DNA of 61,495 nt from Nocardioides sp. CFH 31398 (GTDB taxonomy: Bacteria; Actinomycetota; Actinomycetes; Propionibacteriales; Nocardioidaceae), in NCBI RefSeq assembly GCF_022436705.1, contig NZ_JAKUHT010000034.1, forward strand, positions 1 through 61,495. The letters run 5' to 3'. Positions 34,224 to 43,341 of the stretch are shown here, piece by piece. A program made the position numbers and the translations under genes. Each line of letters opens with the position of its first letter. Within the stretch, counting starts at the first letter, position 1. The notes beneath the pieces are model-generated. The model was not told where the DNA came from, did no database searches, and was given only the letters and a program-made list of their open reading frames with translations.

Positions 34224-34946
34224 GTGCCGTCGAGGCTGCACCCGATCCTGGAGTCACGGCGGGCCGCCGCCGAGCTCACCGGACCCGAGCACGACGTCGA
34301 CGTGCTCGCCTACCTGGACCAGCTCTCCCAGCTGGTGCTGGCGGTCGTCCCCGACTGCGTCGGCCTGAGCGTGGCGTGGCTCGACCTGGGGCTCTCGTTC
34401 ACGCTGGTCGCTAGCGACCTGGAGACCGCCTCGCTGGACGCCGTGCAGTACCTCGACGGCGGGCCGTGCGTGGACGTCACGCCCGACGACGGGGTCCTCG
34501 AGACCCGCGAGGACGCCGTCCTCGACGAGGGCCGGTGGCAGATGTTCGGCCTGGCCGCGGCGGCGCACGGCATCGCCAGCACCCTGACGATCCCGGTCCT
34601 GGACGCCGGCGCGGTGGCCGGCACCGTGAACCTGTACGCCTCCACCCCCGACGCCTTCGAGGGCCACCACGAGGTCCTCGCGGCCATCGCCGGCGGCCAC
34701 GCCGCCGTGGCCGTCCGCAACGCCGACCTGTCCTTCACGACGCTGACGGAGTCCCGCCGGGCGCCGGCCACCCTCGAGGCGCAGCGGACGGTCGCCACGG
34801 CGGCGGGCCTCCTCGCGGCACGCATGGACGTCGACGTCGACGAGGCCGTCGAGTCCATGCGCCGGGCTGCGCAGCGGGCCGGCGTCGAGGTGGAGGACGT
34901 CGCCCGGGTCGTCGTCGAGAGCCACGAGCGCGGCACGGAGGGCTGA
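34224..34946 (+). CDS. GAF-ANTAR protein, first of a tandem pair
   Basis: A 240-residue protein with an N-terminal GAF domain (about 20-165; VPDCVGLSVAWLDLGLSFTLVAS, LDGGPCVDV, STLTIPVLDAGAVAGTVNLYA). The C-terminal helical ANTAR-like region (about 175-235) runs LEAQRTVATAAGLLAARMDVDVDEAVESMRRAAQRAGV. The GAF Cys in GGPCVD is conserved in this group. GTG 34224 follows GGGAGG. It is about 65 percent similar to the next gene, so the two are a tandem duplication. RNA-binding antitermination or stress control is inferred from the ANTAR fold. Confidence 0.85.
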   Translation: MPSRLHPILESRRAAAELTGPEHDVDVLAYLDQLSQLVLAVVPDCVGLSVAWLDLGLSFTLVASDLETASLDAVQYLDGGPCVDVTPDDGVLETREDAVLDEGRWQMFGLAAAAHGIASTLTIPVLDAGAVAGTVNLYASTPDAFEGHHEVLAAIAGGHAAVAVRNADLSFTTLTESRRAPATLEAQRTVATAAGLLAARMDVDVDEAVESMRRAAQRAGVEVEDVARVVVESHERGTEG

Positions 34947-35004
34947 CGACCCGCCCCGGGCCCGCGCCGGCGAGTGCCCGGACCCGCGACGGGCACGGGA
35001 ACCG

Positions 35005-35727
35005 ATGGCCCCCAAGCTCACCCCCATCGACGCCACCGTCCGCGCGAGCCGCGAGATCGACCGGCTGGCCCCGGGCCTCGACGTCCTCTCCCTCCTCGAC
35101 GACCTCGCCGGGAAGGTCGAGGCGGTCGTGCCCGACTGCGTCGGCCTGAGCGTCGCCTGGTTCACCCTGGACCTCTCGTTCACCCTGGTCGCGAGCGACG
35201 ACGACGCGGCCGCGCTGGACGCCGTCCAGTACCTCGACGGCGGGCCGTGCGTCGACGACCTCCCGGCCGGGTCGTCGGCCGCTCGGGAGAGCCGGCCGCT
35301 CGACGAGGACCGGTGGCTGCTCTTCGGCCGGGCCGCCGCCGCGCGAGGGGTCGCCAGCACCCTGACCCTGCCGCTCCTGGGCGAGGACGGCGGCGTCGTG
35401 GGGACCGTCAACCTCTACGCCGCGACCCCGGACGCGTTCGAGGGCCGGCACGAGCGGCTGGCCGCCCTGATCGGTGGGCGCGCAGCGGACGCCGTCCGCA
35501 ACGCCGACCTGTCGTTCACCAGCCGCGCCACGTCCGAGCAGGCGCCCACGATCCTCGAGGCGCAGCACGACGTCGCCCTCGCGGCCGCGCTCCTCGCCCG
35601 GCAGGACGGCATCACGGTCGCCGAGGCCGAGACGAGGGTGCGGCAGGCCGCCTACCGCGCCGGCGCGCGACCCGAGGACGTCGCCCGGCTGCTGCTCGAG
35701 ACCGAGCTGGACGGCCCGGGCGCCTGA
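35005..35727 (+). CDS. GAF-ANTAR protein, second of a tandem pair
   Basis: A 240-residue paralogue of the preceding gene, with the same architecture: GAF (VVPDCVGLSVAWFTLDLSFTLVAS, LDGGPCVDD, STLTLPLLGEDGGVVGTVNLYAAT) and a C-terminal ANTAR-like region (LEAQHDVALAAALLARQDGITVAEAETRVRQAAYRAG). The C-terminal part has drifted more than the GAF part, which suggests different RNA targets with a similar signal. It is spaced 58 bases after the first copy. Confidence 0.85.
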   Translation: MAPKLTPIDATVRASREIDRLAPGLDVLSLLDDLAGKVEAVVPDCVGLSVAWFTLDLSFTLVASDDDAAALDAVQYLDGGPCVDDLPAGSSAARESRPLDEDRWLLFGRAAAARGVASTLTLPLLGEDGGVVGTVNLYAATPDAFEGRHERLAALIGGRAADAVRNADLSFTSRATSEQAPTILEAQHDVALAAALLARQDGITVAEAETRVRQAAYRAGARPEDVARLLLETELDGPGA

Positions 35728-35749
35728 CGGACCCCCTGACCGACCACGG

Positions 35750-37690
35750 TCAGCCGGGCCCGGTCAGGGCGACCACCACGACGCCGTCGACCTCGGTCGA
35801 GGCGAAGCCCGGTCCCGTCACGACCGCGAGCGGGACGCGCACGGCGGTGGTCCGGCTGCGCTCGGGGAAGTCGTCGACCAGGATCGGCATGACCAGCTCG
35901 TCACCGACCCGCTCGAGGACGATCCCGTCGACGGCGTCGTACGGGTTGTCGCGCAGGAGCGCGTGGGCGCAGGCCGGCGTTCCGCACCGCTCGAGCTCGC
36001 GCAGCAGCGCGTAGCGACCGGCGAACCGGCCCAGCGGGTTGGAGTAGATGGACTTGCCCGTGACGAAGGGATGGACGGGCGTGGTCGCCGTCAGGTCGAC
36101 CCGGGTGCTGAGGACGACGGTGTCGGAGTCGAGGGAGGTCCCCGTCAGGTCGCGCCATGCCTCCTCGACCTGGGCCACCGACGGCCCGCCCGGGGTGACC
36201 CAGGCAGGACCGGAGACCGGTTCGAGGCTCTCCGCGGCGGCCGGGGACGTGCCGTCGGGGTAGCGGGTGGTCTGCGCGGCGAGCACGGGCTGCCCGACGA
36301 CCCAGTGACCGGCGTACTGCCCCGCGGCGTACCCCGTCACACCGAGGACGAGCGCCAGGCCGGCCGCCCGCAGGGTGCGGCCGTGCGCCGCGGACCGCAC
36401 CGGACGCACCGCCCGCGCCAGCAGCTCCACCAGGCCGCACACGCCCGAGGCGACCATCGCGAGGATGACCATCTCGTCGGCCTTGAACGCCAGGAAGCCC
36501 ACGCCGAGATGCACGCCGACCGCGCCGGCGAGCATCGTCGTCCAGGCGCCGAGGAGCACCAGCAGCAGGGCGCCGGCCAGCGGCCGGGGGCGCCCGCGGC
36601 GCGCCTCGAGCGCCGACCAGGCGAACCACGCCACCCCGACGGCCCCCAGCACCGACGAGGGGCCGAGGTCGAACGGGAACGGCCAGGGCGGGACGTTCGC
36701 GCCCGGGTAGGTGTAGCGCATCTGGAGGCTGTCGGTGGTCATGCCCGACAGCCGGGCCCGCAGCACGGGCACCCAGTACGGCGTCGCCACCACCAGCCCG
36801 ACCCCGACGACACCGAGCGCCCGCACCACGCCCAGCTCGGGTCGCCGACGGCGCGCCAGGTCGACGACCCAGCCGAGCACGGTCGCGACCGCCAGCGGGA
36901 GCAGGTAGAAGGTGTGCACCAGCAGCACGGCGCCCCCGAACACCCCGTGGGCCCACCAGGGCCAGGCGCGGACCCCGTCCGCGCGGACGCCACGGACGAG
37001 GTCGAGCCACCAGGGGGTGGCGCACATCAGCACGAGCCACTCGTCCGGCTTGAGCAGGTCGACGGTCAGCAGCGACCCGGCGGCGACGATCCCGGCCGCG
37101 ACGAGCGGCGGCGCGACGCGCCGCCAGAGCAGGAAGGCCACCAGCGGCACCGTGGCGGCCAGGACGACCTGGAAGGGCTGGAGCAGCATCCAGCCGGGCA
37201 GGTCCGTCAGCGCCGCCGCCCGCCCCTGCAGCCACGACAGCGCCGGCGGGTAGTACGGCGGCAGCCCGGCGTACGCGTAGTCCGCGAGGCGGGCGGAGTC
37301 GGCGTACCGCGTGGCCGCCTCGGTGCGGAACGACGCGTCGGCGTACAGCCCGCCGAAACCCCAGCGGGTGCCCGCGAGCGCCAGCACGGAGGCGGTCGCG
37401 AGCAGCAGCGCGGTGCCGCCGACCAGCAGGTGCGCGGCCGCCTCCGAGCCGGACCGACGGACGACGAGCAGCCCCACCGCCACGACGGCCACCGCGGTCG
37501 CGACCACCAGGCCGGCCAGCAGGCCCCGCCCGGTCGCGGAGGCCACCGGGGCTCCGCCCGGCCAGGGCACCAGGGTCGCGACGAGCACGGCGACCGCGGT
37601 GCCCGCGACCACCGCGACCACCGTGACCACCACGGCGACGGCCGGGCGTGCGGCGGGGGTGGCGGGGGCGGTGCCGGAGGGTGGGGCCAT
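35750..37690 (-). CDS. aftA: Arabinofuranosyltransferase AftA-like
   Basis: A 646-residue polytopic glycosyltransferase of the GT-C type that uses decaprenyl-phosphoryl-arabinose to add the first arabinofuranose to a galactan. The N-terminal half has many hydrophobic helices. The hallmark first extracytoplasmic loop reads GFGGLYADASFRTEAATRYADS followed by YAYAGLPPYYPPALSWLQGR, as in AftA. The C-terminal part (about 470-646) is a soluble domain outside the membrane. ATG 37690 is used; GTG 37693 is also possible, with only one base to the dprE2 stop. It ends a run with dprE2, dprE1 and the DPPR synthase, which supply its donor. Confidence 0.85.
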   Translation of the reverse strand: MAPPSGTAPATPAARPAVAVVVTVVAVVAGTAVAVLVATLVPWPGGAPVASATGRGLLAGLVVATAVAVVAVGLLVVRRSGSEAAAHLLVGGTALLLATASVLALAGTRWGFGGLYADASFRTEAATRYADSARLADYAYAGLPPYYPPALSWLQGRAAALTDLPGWMLLQPFQVVLAATVPLVAFLLWRRVAPPLVAAGIVAAGSLLTVDLLKPDEWLVLMCATPWWLDLVRGVRADGVRAWPWWAHGVFGGAVLLVHTFYLLPLAVATVLGWVVDLARRRRPELGVVRALGVVGVGLVVATPYWVPVLRARLSGMTTDSLQMRYTYPGANVPPWPFPFDLGPSSVLGAVGVAWFAWSALEARRGRPRPLAGALLLVLLGAWTTMLAGAVGVHLGVGFLAFKADEMVILAMVASGVCGLVELLARAVRPVRSAAHGRTLRAAGLALVLGVTGYAAGQYAGHWVVGQPVLAAQTTRYPDGTSPAAAESLEPVSGPAWVTPGGPSVAQVEEAWRDLTGTSLDSDTVVLSTRVDLTATTPVHPFVTGKSIYSNPLGRFAGRYALLRELERCGTPACAHALLRDNPYDAVDGIVLERVGDELVMPILVDDFPERSRTTAVRVPLAVVTGPGFASTEVDGVVVVALTGPG

Positions 37691-37694
37691 CACG

Positions 37695-38453
37695 TCAGAG
37701 CGGGAGCCGCCGGAAGACGCGACGCGGCACGTGCCGGAGCACGGACATCACGGGTCGCATCGCCGCCGGGACCCACACCTGCTCGGCCGAGCCGTCCACG
37801 GCCGCGACGACGGCCTGCGCGACGTCCTCGGGCCGCACGGCGAGTGGCGCCGGGTCGAGCCCGGCGGTCATCCGGGAGTGCACGAAACCGGGCCGGACGA
37901 CGACGACCCGCCCGCCGTGCTCGCGCAGCGCCTCGCCGAGACCGGTGTAGAACGCGTCGAAGCCGGCCTTGGTCGAGCCGTAGACGAAGTTCGAGCGCCG
38001 GGGGCGCTCGCCCGCCACGCTCGACAGCGCCACCACGGTGCCGTGGCCCTGGCGGCGCACACGGTCCGCGAGCGCGATGCCGGTGGCCACCGGGCCGACG
38101 TAGTTGACCCGGGCCAGGCGGACGCCGGCGTCGACGTCCGTCCACGCCTCCTCGGGGTCCCCGAGCAGGCCGTAGGCGACGACCGCGACGTCGACGTCGC
38201 GGTCGGCGGTGGCCGCCTCCACCACGGCGGCGTGCGTCTCGGGCGCCTCGGCGTCGAGGTCGAGCTCGGCGACGGTGCAACCCAGGGAGGACAACAACCC
38301 GGCGGCCTCCGCGCGGCGCTGTGACGGCCGCGCGGCCAGCGTGACGTGCAGGCCGGGGACCCGGCGGGCGTAGCGCTCGGCGATGGCGAGCGCGATCTCG
38401 GAGGTCCCGCCCATCAGCAGCAGCGAGCGGGGGTCGCCCACGGCGTCGGTCAT
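37695..38453 (-). CDS. dprE2: Decaprenylphosphoryl-2-keto-ribose reductase
   Basis: A 252-residue short-chain dehydrogenase that reduces the DprE1 product to decaprenyl-phosphoryl-D-arabinose with NADH. The nucleotide motif is the DprE2-type GGTSEIALAIAERYA near residues 15-29 instead of the usual TGxxxGIG. The catalytic elements are ALSSVAG and Y-G-S-T-K (FVYGSTKAGFDAFY). The C-terminal MRPVMSVLRHVPRRVFRRL is a typical membrane-associating tail. It lies one base from dprE1, as in mycobacteria. Confidence 0.9.
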   Translation of the reverse strand: MTDAVGDPRSLLLMGGTSEIALAIAERYARRVPGLHVTLAARPSQRRAEAAGLLSSLGCTVAELDLDAEAPETHAAVVEAATADRDVDVAVVAYGLLGDPEEAWTDVDAGVRLARVNYVGPVATGIALADRVRRQGHGTVVALSSVAGERPRRSNFVYGSTKAGFDAFYTGLGEALREHGGRVVVVRPGFVHSRMTAGLDPAPLAVRPEDVAQAVVAAVDGSAEQVWVPAAMRPVMSVLRHVPRRVFRRLPL

Positions 38454-38454
38454 G

Positions 38455-39834
38455 TCACAGCTCCAGTCGTCGGGCGAGGTCGGAGACGAAGACCCCGTCG
38501 GGGTCGACGCGGCGTCGGGTGGCGCGGAACTCGTCGAGCCGCGGGTACATCCGGCGCAGGGTGGCGGAGTCGGCGCGGGAGTCCTTCGCGAGGTAGAGCC
38601 GCCCGCCCGCGTCGAGCACCTGCTCGTCCAGGCCGCGCAGCAGGTGCCCGAGGCCCGCGCGCACGGGGAGGTCGACGGCGAGGGTCCACCCCTCGGTGGG
38701 GAACGACAGGGGCGAGTCGTTGCCGGGGCCGAAGCGCTTGAGCACGTTCAGGCAGGACACGTGGCCCGACGCGGCGACGTCCGCGACCACCCGGCGGACG
38801 ACGTCCTCCGCGCCGAGGGGGACGACGAGCTGGTACTGCACCATCCCCCGGGGCCCGTAGAGACGGTTCCAGCTCGTGATCGCGTCGAGCGGGTGGAAGA
38901 AGGTCGTGAGGTCCTGCACCTCCGTGCGCCGGCGCCGCGGAGCCGCCCGGTAGTAGAGCGCGTTGAACGCCCGGGCCGTCGCCCGGTTGAGCACGCCCGG
39001 AGGGACCGCGTCGGGGACGGCGGCCCGCACGCCCGGCGTGTAGGCCAGCGGGCGGGCCCGGGACGCGGCGGGCAGCTCGTCGCGCTCGGCGTGGCGGCCG
39101 CGGGTGATCACCGCGCGACCGGCGGCGCCGCCGGTGGCGACCGCGTCGAACCAGGCGACGGAGTAGGGGTAGCGGTCCTCGTCGGTGGCGAGGACGGCGA
39201 GCAGCTCGTCGAGGTCACCGGCCCGCTCGGTGTCGACCACCATCGACGACGTCGCGACCCGGCGGCACTCGATCGTCGCCCGGGTGACGACCCCGGTCAG
39301 GCCCATCCCCCCGACGGTGGCGCGGCGCAGGGCGGCCTCCTCGGGGTCCGTCGTCCCCCGCCGCAGCGTGCGGACCGACCCGTCGGCGAGCACGAGCTCC
39401 ATCGACGTCACGTGGTCGCCGAACGACCCGTGGACGTGGTGGTTCTTGCCGTGGACGTCCGCCGCGATCGCACCGCCGACGGTCACCTGCCGGGTGCCCG
39501 GCAGGACCGGCACCCACAGACCCCGCGGCAGCAGGACGTCGATCAGCCGCTCCAGGCTCACCCCGGCGTCGACGTCCACGAGGCGGGTGCCGGGGTCGAC
39601 GGCGTGCACCTCGGCGAGCCCGGTCATGTCGAGGACGACCCCGCCCCCGTTCTGGGCGGCGTCGCCGTAGCTGCGACCGAGCCCGCGGGCCAGGACACCT
39701 CGCCCGGCCCCCGGGACGCGGTCCGCGACGTGACCTGCGACCTGGCGGGCGACGTCGTCGGTCGAGCCGACCGCGCGCACGTCCGCCGTGGACGGTGAGG
39801 TCCTGCCCCAGCCGGCCAGTGGCTGCCTGCTCAT
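38455..39834 (-). CDS. dprE1: Decaprenylphosphoryl-beta-D-ribose 2-oxidase
   Basis: A 459-residue FAD-dependent oxidase that with DprE2 epimerises decaprenyl-phosphoryl-ribose to the arabinose form. The FAD domain has GLGRSYGDAAQNGGG and PGTRQVTVGGAIAADVHGKNHH. The C-terminal substrate domain includes FGPGNDSPLSFPTEGW, LYLAKDSR with the conserved Lys, and DLARRLEL. At the position of M. tuberculosis Cys387 (GWNICVD) this protein has Ala386 (GWTLAVD, codon 38677-38679), so covalent inhibition by benzothiazinones is not expected. ATG 39834 overlaps the synthase stop (ATGA). Confidence 0.92.
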   Translation of the reverse strand: MSRQPLAGWGRTSPSTADVRAVGSTDDVARQVAGHVADRVPGAGRGVLARGLGRSYGDAAQNGGGVVLDMTGLAEVHAVDPGTRLVDVDAGVSLERLIDVLLPRGLWVPVLPGTRQVTVGGAIAADVHGKNHHVHGSFGDHVTSMELVLADGSVRTLRRGTTDPEEAALRRATVGGMGLTGVVTRATIECRRVATSSMVVDTERAGDLDELLAVLATDEDRYPYSVAWFDAVATGGAAGRAVITRGRHAERDELPAASRARPLAYTPGVRAAVPDAVPPGVLNRATARAFNALYYRAAPRRRRTEVQDLTTFFHPLDAITSWNRLYGPRGMVQYQLVVPLGAEDVVRRVVADVAASGHVSCLNVLKRFGPGNDSPLSFPTEGWTLAVDLPVRAGLGHLLRGLDEQVLDAGGRLYLAKDSRADSATLRRMYPRLDEFRATRRRVDPDGVFVSDLARRLEL

Positions 39835-40784
39835 GCCCCGGCCACGGCGGGGACGACCGTCGCGAGCCAGAGGACGGCGAGGACCTGCAGCACCCGGTCG
39901 CCCAGCACGAGGTCCTCCGGCGCGCCCGCGTTCCCGCGGTCGATGTCGACGGCGTAGCGCAGCATGCCGAGCACCAGCGGCGCGACGGAGATGACTCCCC
40001 AGGAGACGTCGCCCGGCCTGCCGCCGGCGTCCTCGAACGCCCACTGCACGTAGGTGACGACGGTGACCGCGGCGGCCATCGACCACACGAAGCGCAGGTA
40101 GGACTGCGAGTAGGCCTTCATCGACGCCCGGGTCTCGCCCGCCTCACCCAGCGCGCCGACCTCGCTGAACCGCTTCCCCGACACCATGAACAGCGAGCCG
40201 AACGAGGCGACGAGCAGCAGGGAGCCGCTGATGGGGATCTCCGTCGCGGCGCCGCCGGCCATCACCCGCAGCACGAACCCGGAGGAGACGATGGCGAGGT
40301 CCAGGACGGGCTGGTCCTTCAGACCGGCCGTGTACGCCGCCTGCACGGCGAAGTAGGCGGCGACGACGGCCCCGAGGGCGAGCGACCACCAGGCCGCGAG
40401 ACCGAGCGCGGCGACCGCCAGCAGGACGCCCGCGACCACCGCCGTCCGTGGGCCCAGCTCACCGGCGGCGACCGGACGGTGCCGCTTGCGCGGGTGGCGC
40501 CGGTCGTGCGGCGCGTCACGGACGTCGTTGAGCAGGTAGACGGCGCCGGCGGCGAGGCAGAAGGAGGCCAGGGCCACGGCGGACGCGCCCAGCACCTGCG
40601 GCCGGGTGAGCTCGCCGGCGGCGGCCGGGACCACCAGCACGAGGACGTTCTTCGTCCACTGCCGGGGCCGCACCGCCCTCAGCAGGGGCCACCCCCGACG
40701 CGCCGCCCGACGGGTGGCCGGCCCGGGCTCCTGCGCCACGACGGGTCGCGTGCGGCGCGGCGCGGGCTGCTGGGCCGAGGCCAT
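39831..40784 (-). CDS. Decaprenyl-phosphate phosphoribosyltransferase (UbiA family)
   Basis: A 317-residue integral membrane prenyltransferase that transfers phosphoribose from PRPP to decaprenyl phosphate, the first step to the arabinose donor. The first Asp-rich motif reads NDVRDAPHDRRHPRKRHRP, matching the NDxxDxxxDxxHPxKxxRP signature of DPPR synthase. A second motif region lies around KRFSEVGALGE. About eight to nine hydrophobic helices follow a Pro/Arg-rich N-terminus. ATG 40784 has GAGG at seven bases. It is the first gene of the dprE1-dprE2-aftA run and divergent from a PAP2 phosphatase gene. Confidence 0.9.
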   Translation of the reverse strand: MASAQQPAPRRTRPVVAQEPGPATRRAARRGWPLLRAVRPRQWTKNVLVLVVPAAAGELTRPQVLGASAVALASFCLAAGAVYLLNDVRDAPHDRRHPRKRHRPVAAGELGPRTAVVAGVLLAVAALGLAAWWSLALGAVVAAYFAVQAAYTAGLKDQPVLDLAIVSSGFVLRVMAGGAATEIPISGSLLLVASFGSLFMVSGKRFSEVGALGEAGETRASMKAYSQSYLRFVWSMAAAVTVVTYVQWAFEDAGGRPGDVSWGVISVAPLVLGMLRYAVDIDRGNAGAPEDLVLGDRVLQVLAVLWLATVVPAVAGA

Positions 40785-40870
40785 GCAGGGACCTCATCTC
40801 GCGTGGGGTGGGTGGTCGCGGCTCGGTGCCCGATGACCCGTCGCTCATCCGAGGCCCCCAGACTGGCCCG

Positions 40871-41443
40871 GTGCGACGACCTCCGGCCGACCTGCGACTG
40901 CCGAGGCTCGTCGCCGACCTCGACGCGCGGGTGGCGGAACGGGTCCTGGCCGTCGACCGGCCCGCCCTCGACCACGTCATGCGGCGGCTGTCCGCGGCAG
41001 CCGACCACTCGAAGGTCTGGGCCGCCGTCGCGGTCCTGCTCGTCTCGACCCGAGACGAGCGGGCGCAGGTGGGGGCGCTGACCGGGATCGGCGCCGGGGC
41101 GACGTCCAGCCTCCTCGTCAACCAGGGCCTGAAGCGGCTGCTGCCCCGGGGCAGGCCGGAGGCCGTCGAGCTGTCTGCGGCCCGGGCCCTGCGCCGGCGT
41201 CCCACCACGGGGTCCTTCCCGTCCGGGCACGCGGCGTCGGCGGCCGCCTTCGCGGTCGGGGTCGGCGGAGCCCTGCCGGGCGCGGCCCCGGTGCTGCTCC
41301 CGCTCGCCGTGGCCGTCGCGTACTCCCGGGTGCACACGGGGGTCCACCACACCTCCGACGTCGTCGTCGGGTTCGCCGTCGGGGCCGCGGTGGGCGCGGC
41401 CGCCACGCTCGTCGTGCGGCGCGGTGTGGGCCTCCCGGTCTGA
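40871..41443 (+). CDS. PAP2-family decaprenylphosphoryl-5-phosphoribose phosphatase (putative)
   Basis: A 190-residue PAP2-superfamily membrane protein. The three phosphatase motifs are complete: K-x6-RP (KRLLPRGRPE), PSGH (GSFPSGHAASAAAF) and SR-x5-H-x3-D (SRVHTGVHHTSD). Hydrophobic helices flank them. Its position, divergent from the DPPR synthase gene, matches the mycobacterial arrangement where this enzyme removes the 5-phosphate before DprE1 acts. The start is not secure: GTG 40871 gives the usual short head, while in-frame GTG 40826 and 40808 would lengthen it, and none has a strong ribosome site. Confidence 0.8.
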   Translation: MRRPPADLRLPRLVADLDARVAERVLAVDRPALDHVMRRLSAAADHSKVWAAVAVLLVSTRDERAQVGALTGIGAGATSSLLVNQGLKRLLPRGRPEAVELSAARALRRRPTTGSFPSGHAASAAAFAVGVGGALPGAAPVLLPLAVAVAYSRVHTGVHHTSDVVVGFAVGAAVGAAATLVVRRGVGLPV

Positions 41444-41468
41444 GCCGGGGACGGCGGCGGCGTCCGCC

Positions 41469-41834
41469 TCAGTGCGGCGCGGGCCGGTGCGCCGCCGGGT
41501 GCTCGGGGCGCCCCGCGCCCCCGGTCGCGGCCGGGTCGCAGTCGCGCTCCAGCTCCGGACGCACCAGGAACAGGACGAGGTCGAGCAGGTGGCGCTCGCC
41601 CGGCGTCCACGACCGCGCGGACGCCTCGCGCGCGGCGGCGTACCAGTCGAGGTCGACCAGCCCGGCCGGCGACCACCGCAGGTGGGCGGCGAAGTGGCGT
41701 CGCAGCGACCCGTGCGAGTCGACGAGCTCCACCGCGGAGGCGTAGTCCTGGTTGCGTGCGCACGCCGCGTACTCCGCCCAGACCGGTGGTCTGGTCGGGC
41801 CCGCCGCGTCCCCACGCCTCGGTCCCTGGGTCAT
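41469..41834 (-). CDS. Hypothetical protein
   Basis: A 121-residue soluble protein with no signal peptide or membrane helix. The central part (VWAEYAACARNQDYASAVELVDSHGSLRRHFAAHLRWSP, then GERHLLDLVLFLVRPELERD) looks globular and helical, and the ends are disordered. ATG 41834 is the only good start. I do not recognise the family. It is convergent with the PAP2 gene and has no clear partner. Confidence 0.5.
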   Translation of the reverse strand: MTQGPRRGDAAGPTRPPVWAEYAACARNQDYASAVELVDSHGSLRRHFAAHLRWSPAGLVDLDWYAAAREASARSWTPGERHLLDLVLFLVRPELERDCDPAATGGAGRPEHPAAHRPAPH

Positions 41835-41943
41835 GCGGGTGCTCCCGTCCTCACCACACGGTGCCCGGGTGGTGACGGGCCATCCCCGGTGCGGCGCGCG
41901 ACGGCCGACGCCCAGCGACCCCGATCTAGGAGGCGGTCGACGG

Positions 41944-43326
41944 TCAGGCCCGCGGGGCCCGCTCCCGGCACAGCGCCACGACCACGGCGCCCGCGAGGGT
42001 GACCGCGGCGGTGACGACGGCGGCCACGTTCCACCCGGCGACGAGACCCTCGAGCGGCGTCCCCGGCCGGGGCGCGCCGAGGATCGCCGAGACCACGCCG
42101 ACGCCGACGGCGGACCCGACGTAGCGGGCGGTGTTGTTGGCGCCGCTGCCCATGCCGCCGCGGCCGGCGGGGACGCTGGCGACGGCCTCGCGGCCCAGCG
42201 CGGAGTTGACCACCCCGCTCGCGACCCCGGCGACGAACAGACCGGGCAGGAAGTGGGCCCAGCCGCTGTCGGTGCCGGCCCCGGTGAGCAGCAGCTGGCC
42301 GAGCGCCACGATCAGCAGCCCCACGACGAGCTGGTGACGGCCGGTGATCGACGCGGGCAGCCGGCGGGCGAGGAGCGCGGTGACCACGGACGTGCCCGAC
42401 CAGGCGAGCAGCAGCCACGCCGCGTGCAGCGCGGTGGTGCCGTACGCCGCGTCGAGGAAGAAGGCCATCGTCGAGAGCAGCGCGATGATCCCGCCGCCGG
42501 TGACCGCCGCGGCGACGGTGGCGGCGAGGAAGGCGGGCCGGCGCAGCAGCCCCAGGTCGAGCATCGGCGCTCGGCCGCGCCGCTCGACCACCACGAACGC
42601 CACCAGCAGGACGGCGGCGACCGCCGCCAGGGCGAGCGGCGTCGCGCGGTCCCAGCCGAGCCGGCCCTCGACGAGCGCGGCCAGGAAGGTGCCGACCGCG
42701 CCGGTGAACAGCACCGTCCCGGCGAGGTCGAGACCGCGGGGCTCCGGGGTGCGTGACTCCTCGACGGTCCGCAGCGCGAGCAGCGCGATCGCGAGGGAGA
42801 CGACGGCGAGGACGACGTGCACGGCCCGCCAGCCGACCGCGACGTCCAGCCCGGCGGAGACGAGCGGGCCGACCGCGATGCCCGCGCCCACGCTCGCGCC
42901 CCACACGCCGCTCGCCCGGGCGCGGTCCGGGCCCGGCTCGAAGCGTGCGGAGATCAGGCCCAGCCCGGCGGCGATCACCGCGGCCGCACCGGCGCCCTGG
43001 CCGATCCGTCCCAGCACGAACACGACCTCCTCCGGGGCCGTCGCACAGACGACGGAGGAGGCGAGCAGCAGCCCGAGCCCGGCCACGAACACGCGGCGGC
43101 GTCCCCGGTCGTCGGCGAGGGTGCCGGCCGACAGCAGGACGGCCCCCAGTCCGATCGCCATCGAGCTGAGGATCCAGGTGCGCCCCGCCGCCCCGGCGCC
43201 CAGGCCGGCGGCGGTGGAGGTGATCGTCGCCAGGGGAGCGGTGAACGCGGCCAGCGACGTCGCCGTGGCGAGGGCGACGACCAGCAGCGTCGCCCGCGGG
43301 GTCCGACGACGGTCCGGGGTGGTCAC
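41944..43326 (-). CDS. MFS drug-efflux-type transporter
   Basis: A 460-residue major facilitator with about 13-14 hydrophobic helices. The loop 2-3 motif is present in degenerate form (GTLADDRGRRRVFVAG) and motif C-like GAGIAVGPLVSAGLD is visible in helix 5, which marks proton-antiport exporters. GTG 43326 starts MTTPDRRRTPRATLLVV. It is divergent from an HxlR regulator with a perfect dyad between them, the usual layout for an inducible exporter. The substrate is unknown. Confidence 0.85.
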   Translation of the reverse strand: MTTPDRRRTPRATLLVVALATATSLAAFTAPLATITSTAAGLGAGAAGRTWILSSMAIGLGAVLLSAGTLADDRGRRRVFVAGLGLLLASSVVCATAPEEVVFVLGRIGQGAGAAAVIAAGLGLISARFEPGPDRARASGVWGASVGAGIAVGPLVSAGLDVAVGWRAVHVVLAVVSLAIALLALRTVEESRTPEPRGLDLAGTVLFTGAVGTFLAALVEGRLGWDRATPLALAAVAAVLLVAFVVVERRGRAPMLDLGLLRRPAFLAATVAAAVTGGGIIALLSTMAFFLDAAYGTTALHAAWLLLAWSGTSVVTALLARRLPASITGRHQLVVGLLIVALGQLLLTGAGTDSGWAHFLPGLFVAGVASGVVNSALGREAVASVPAGRGGMGSGANNTARYVGSAVGVGVVSAILGAPRPGTPLEGLVAGWNVAAVVTAAVTLAGAVVVALCRERAPRA

Positions 43327-43341
43327 GGCGGGACCGTAGCA

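Noticed and set aside
35474..38107. 877-residue plus-strand frame opposite aftA and dprE2
   Set aside because: Composition (Gln/Arg/His/Gly repeats) is typical of a complementary-strand shadow, and the minus strand encodes recognisable enzymes.
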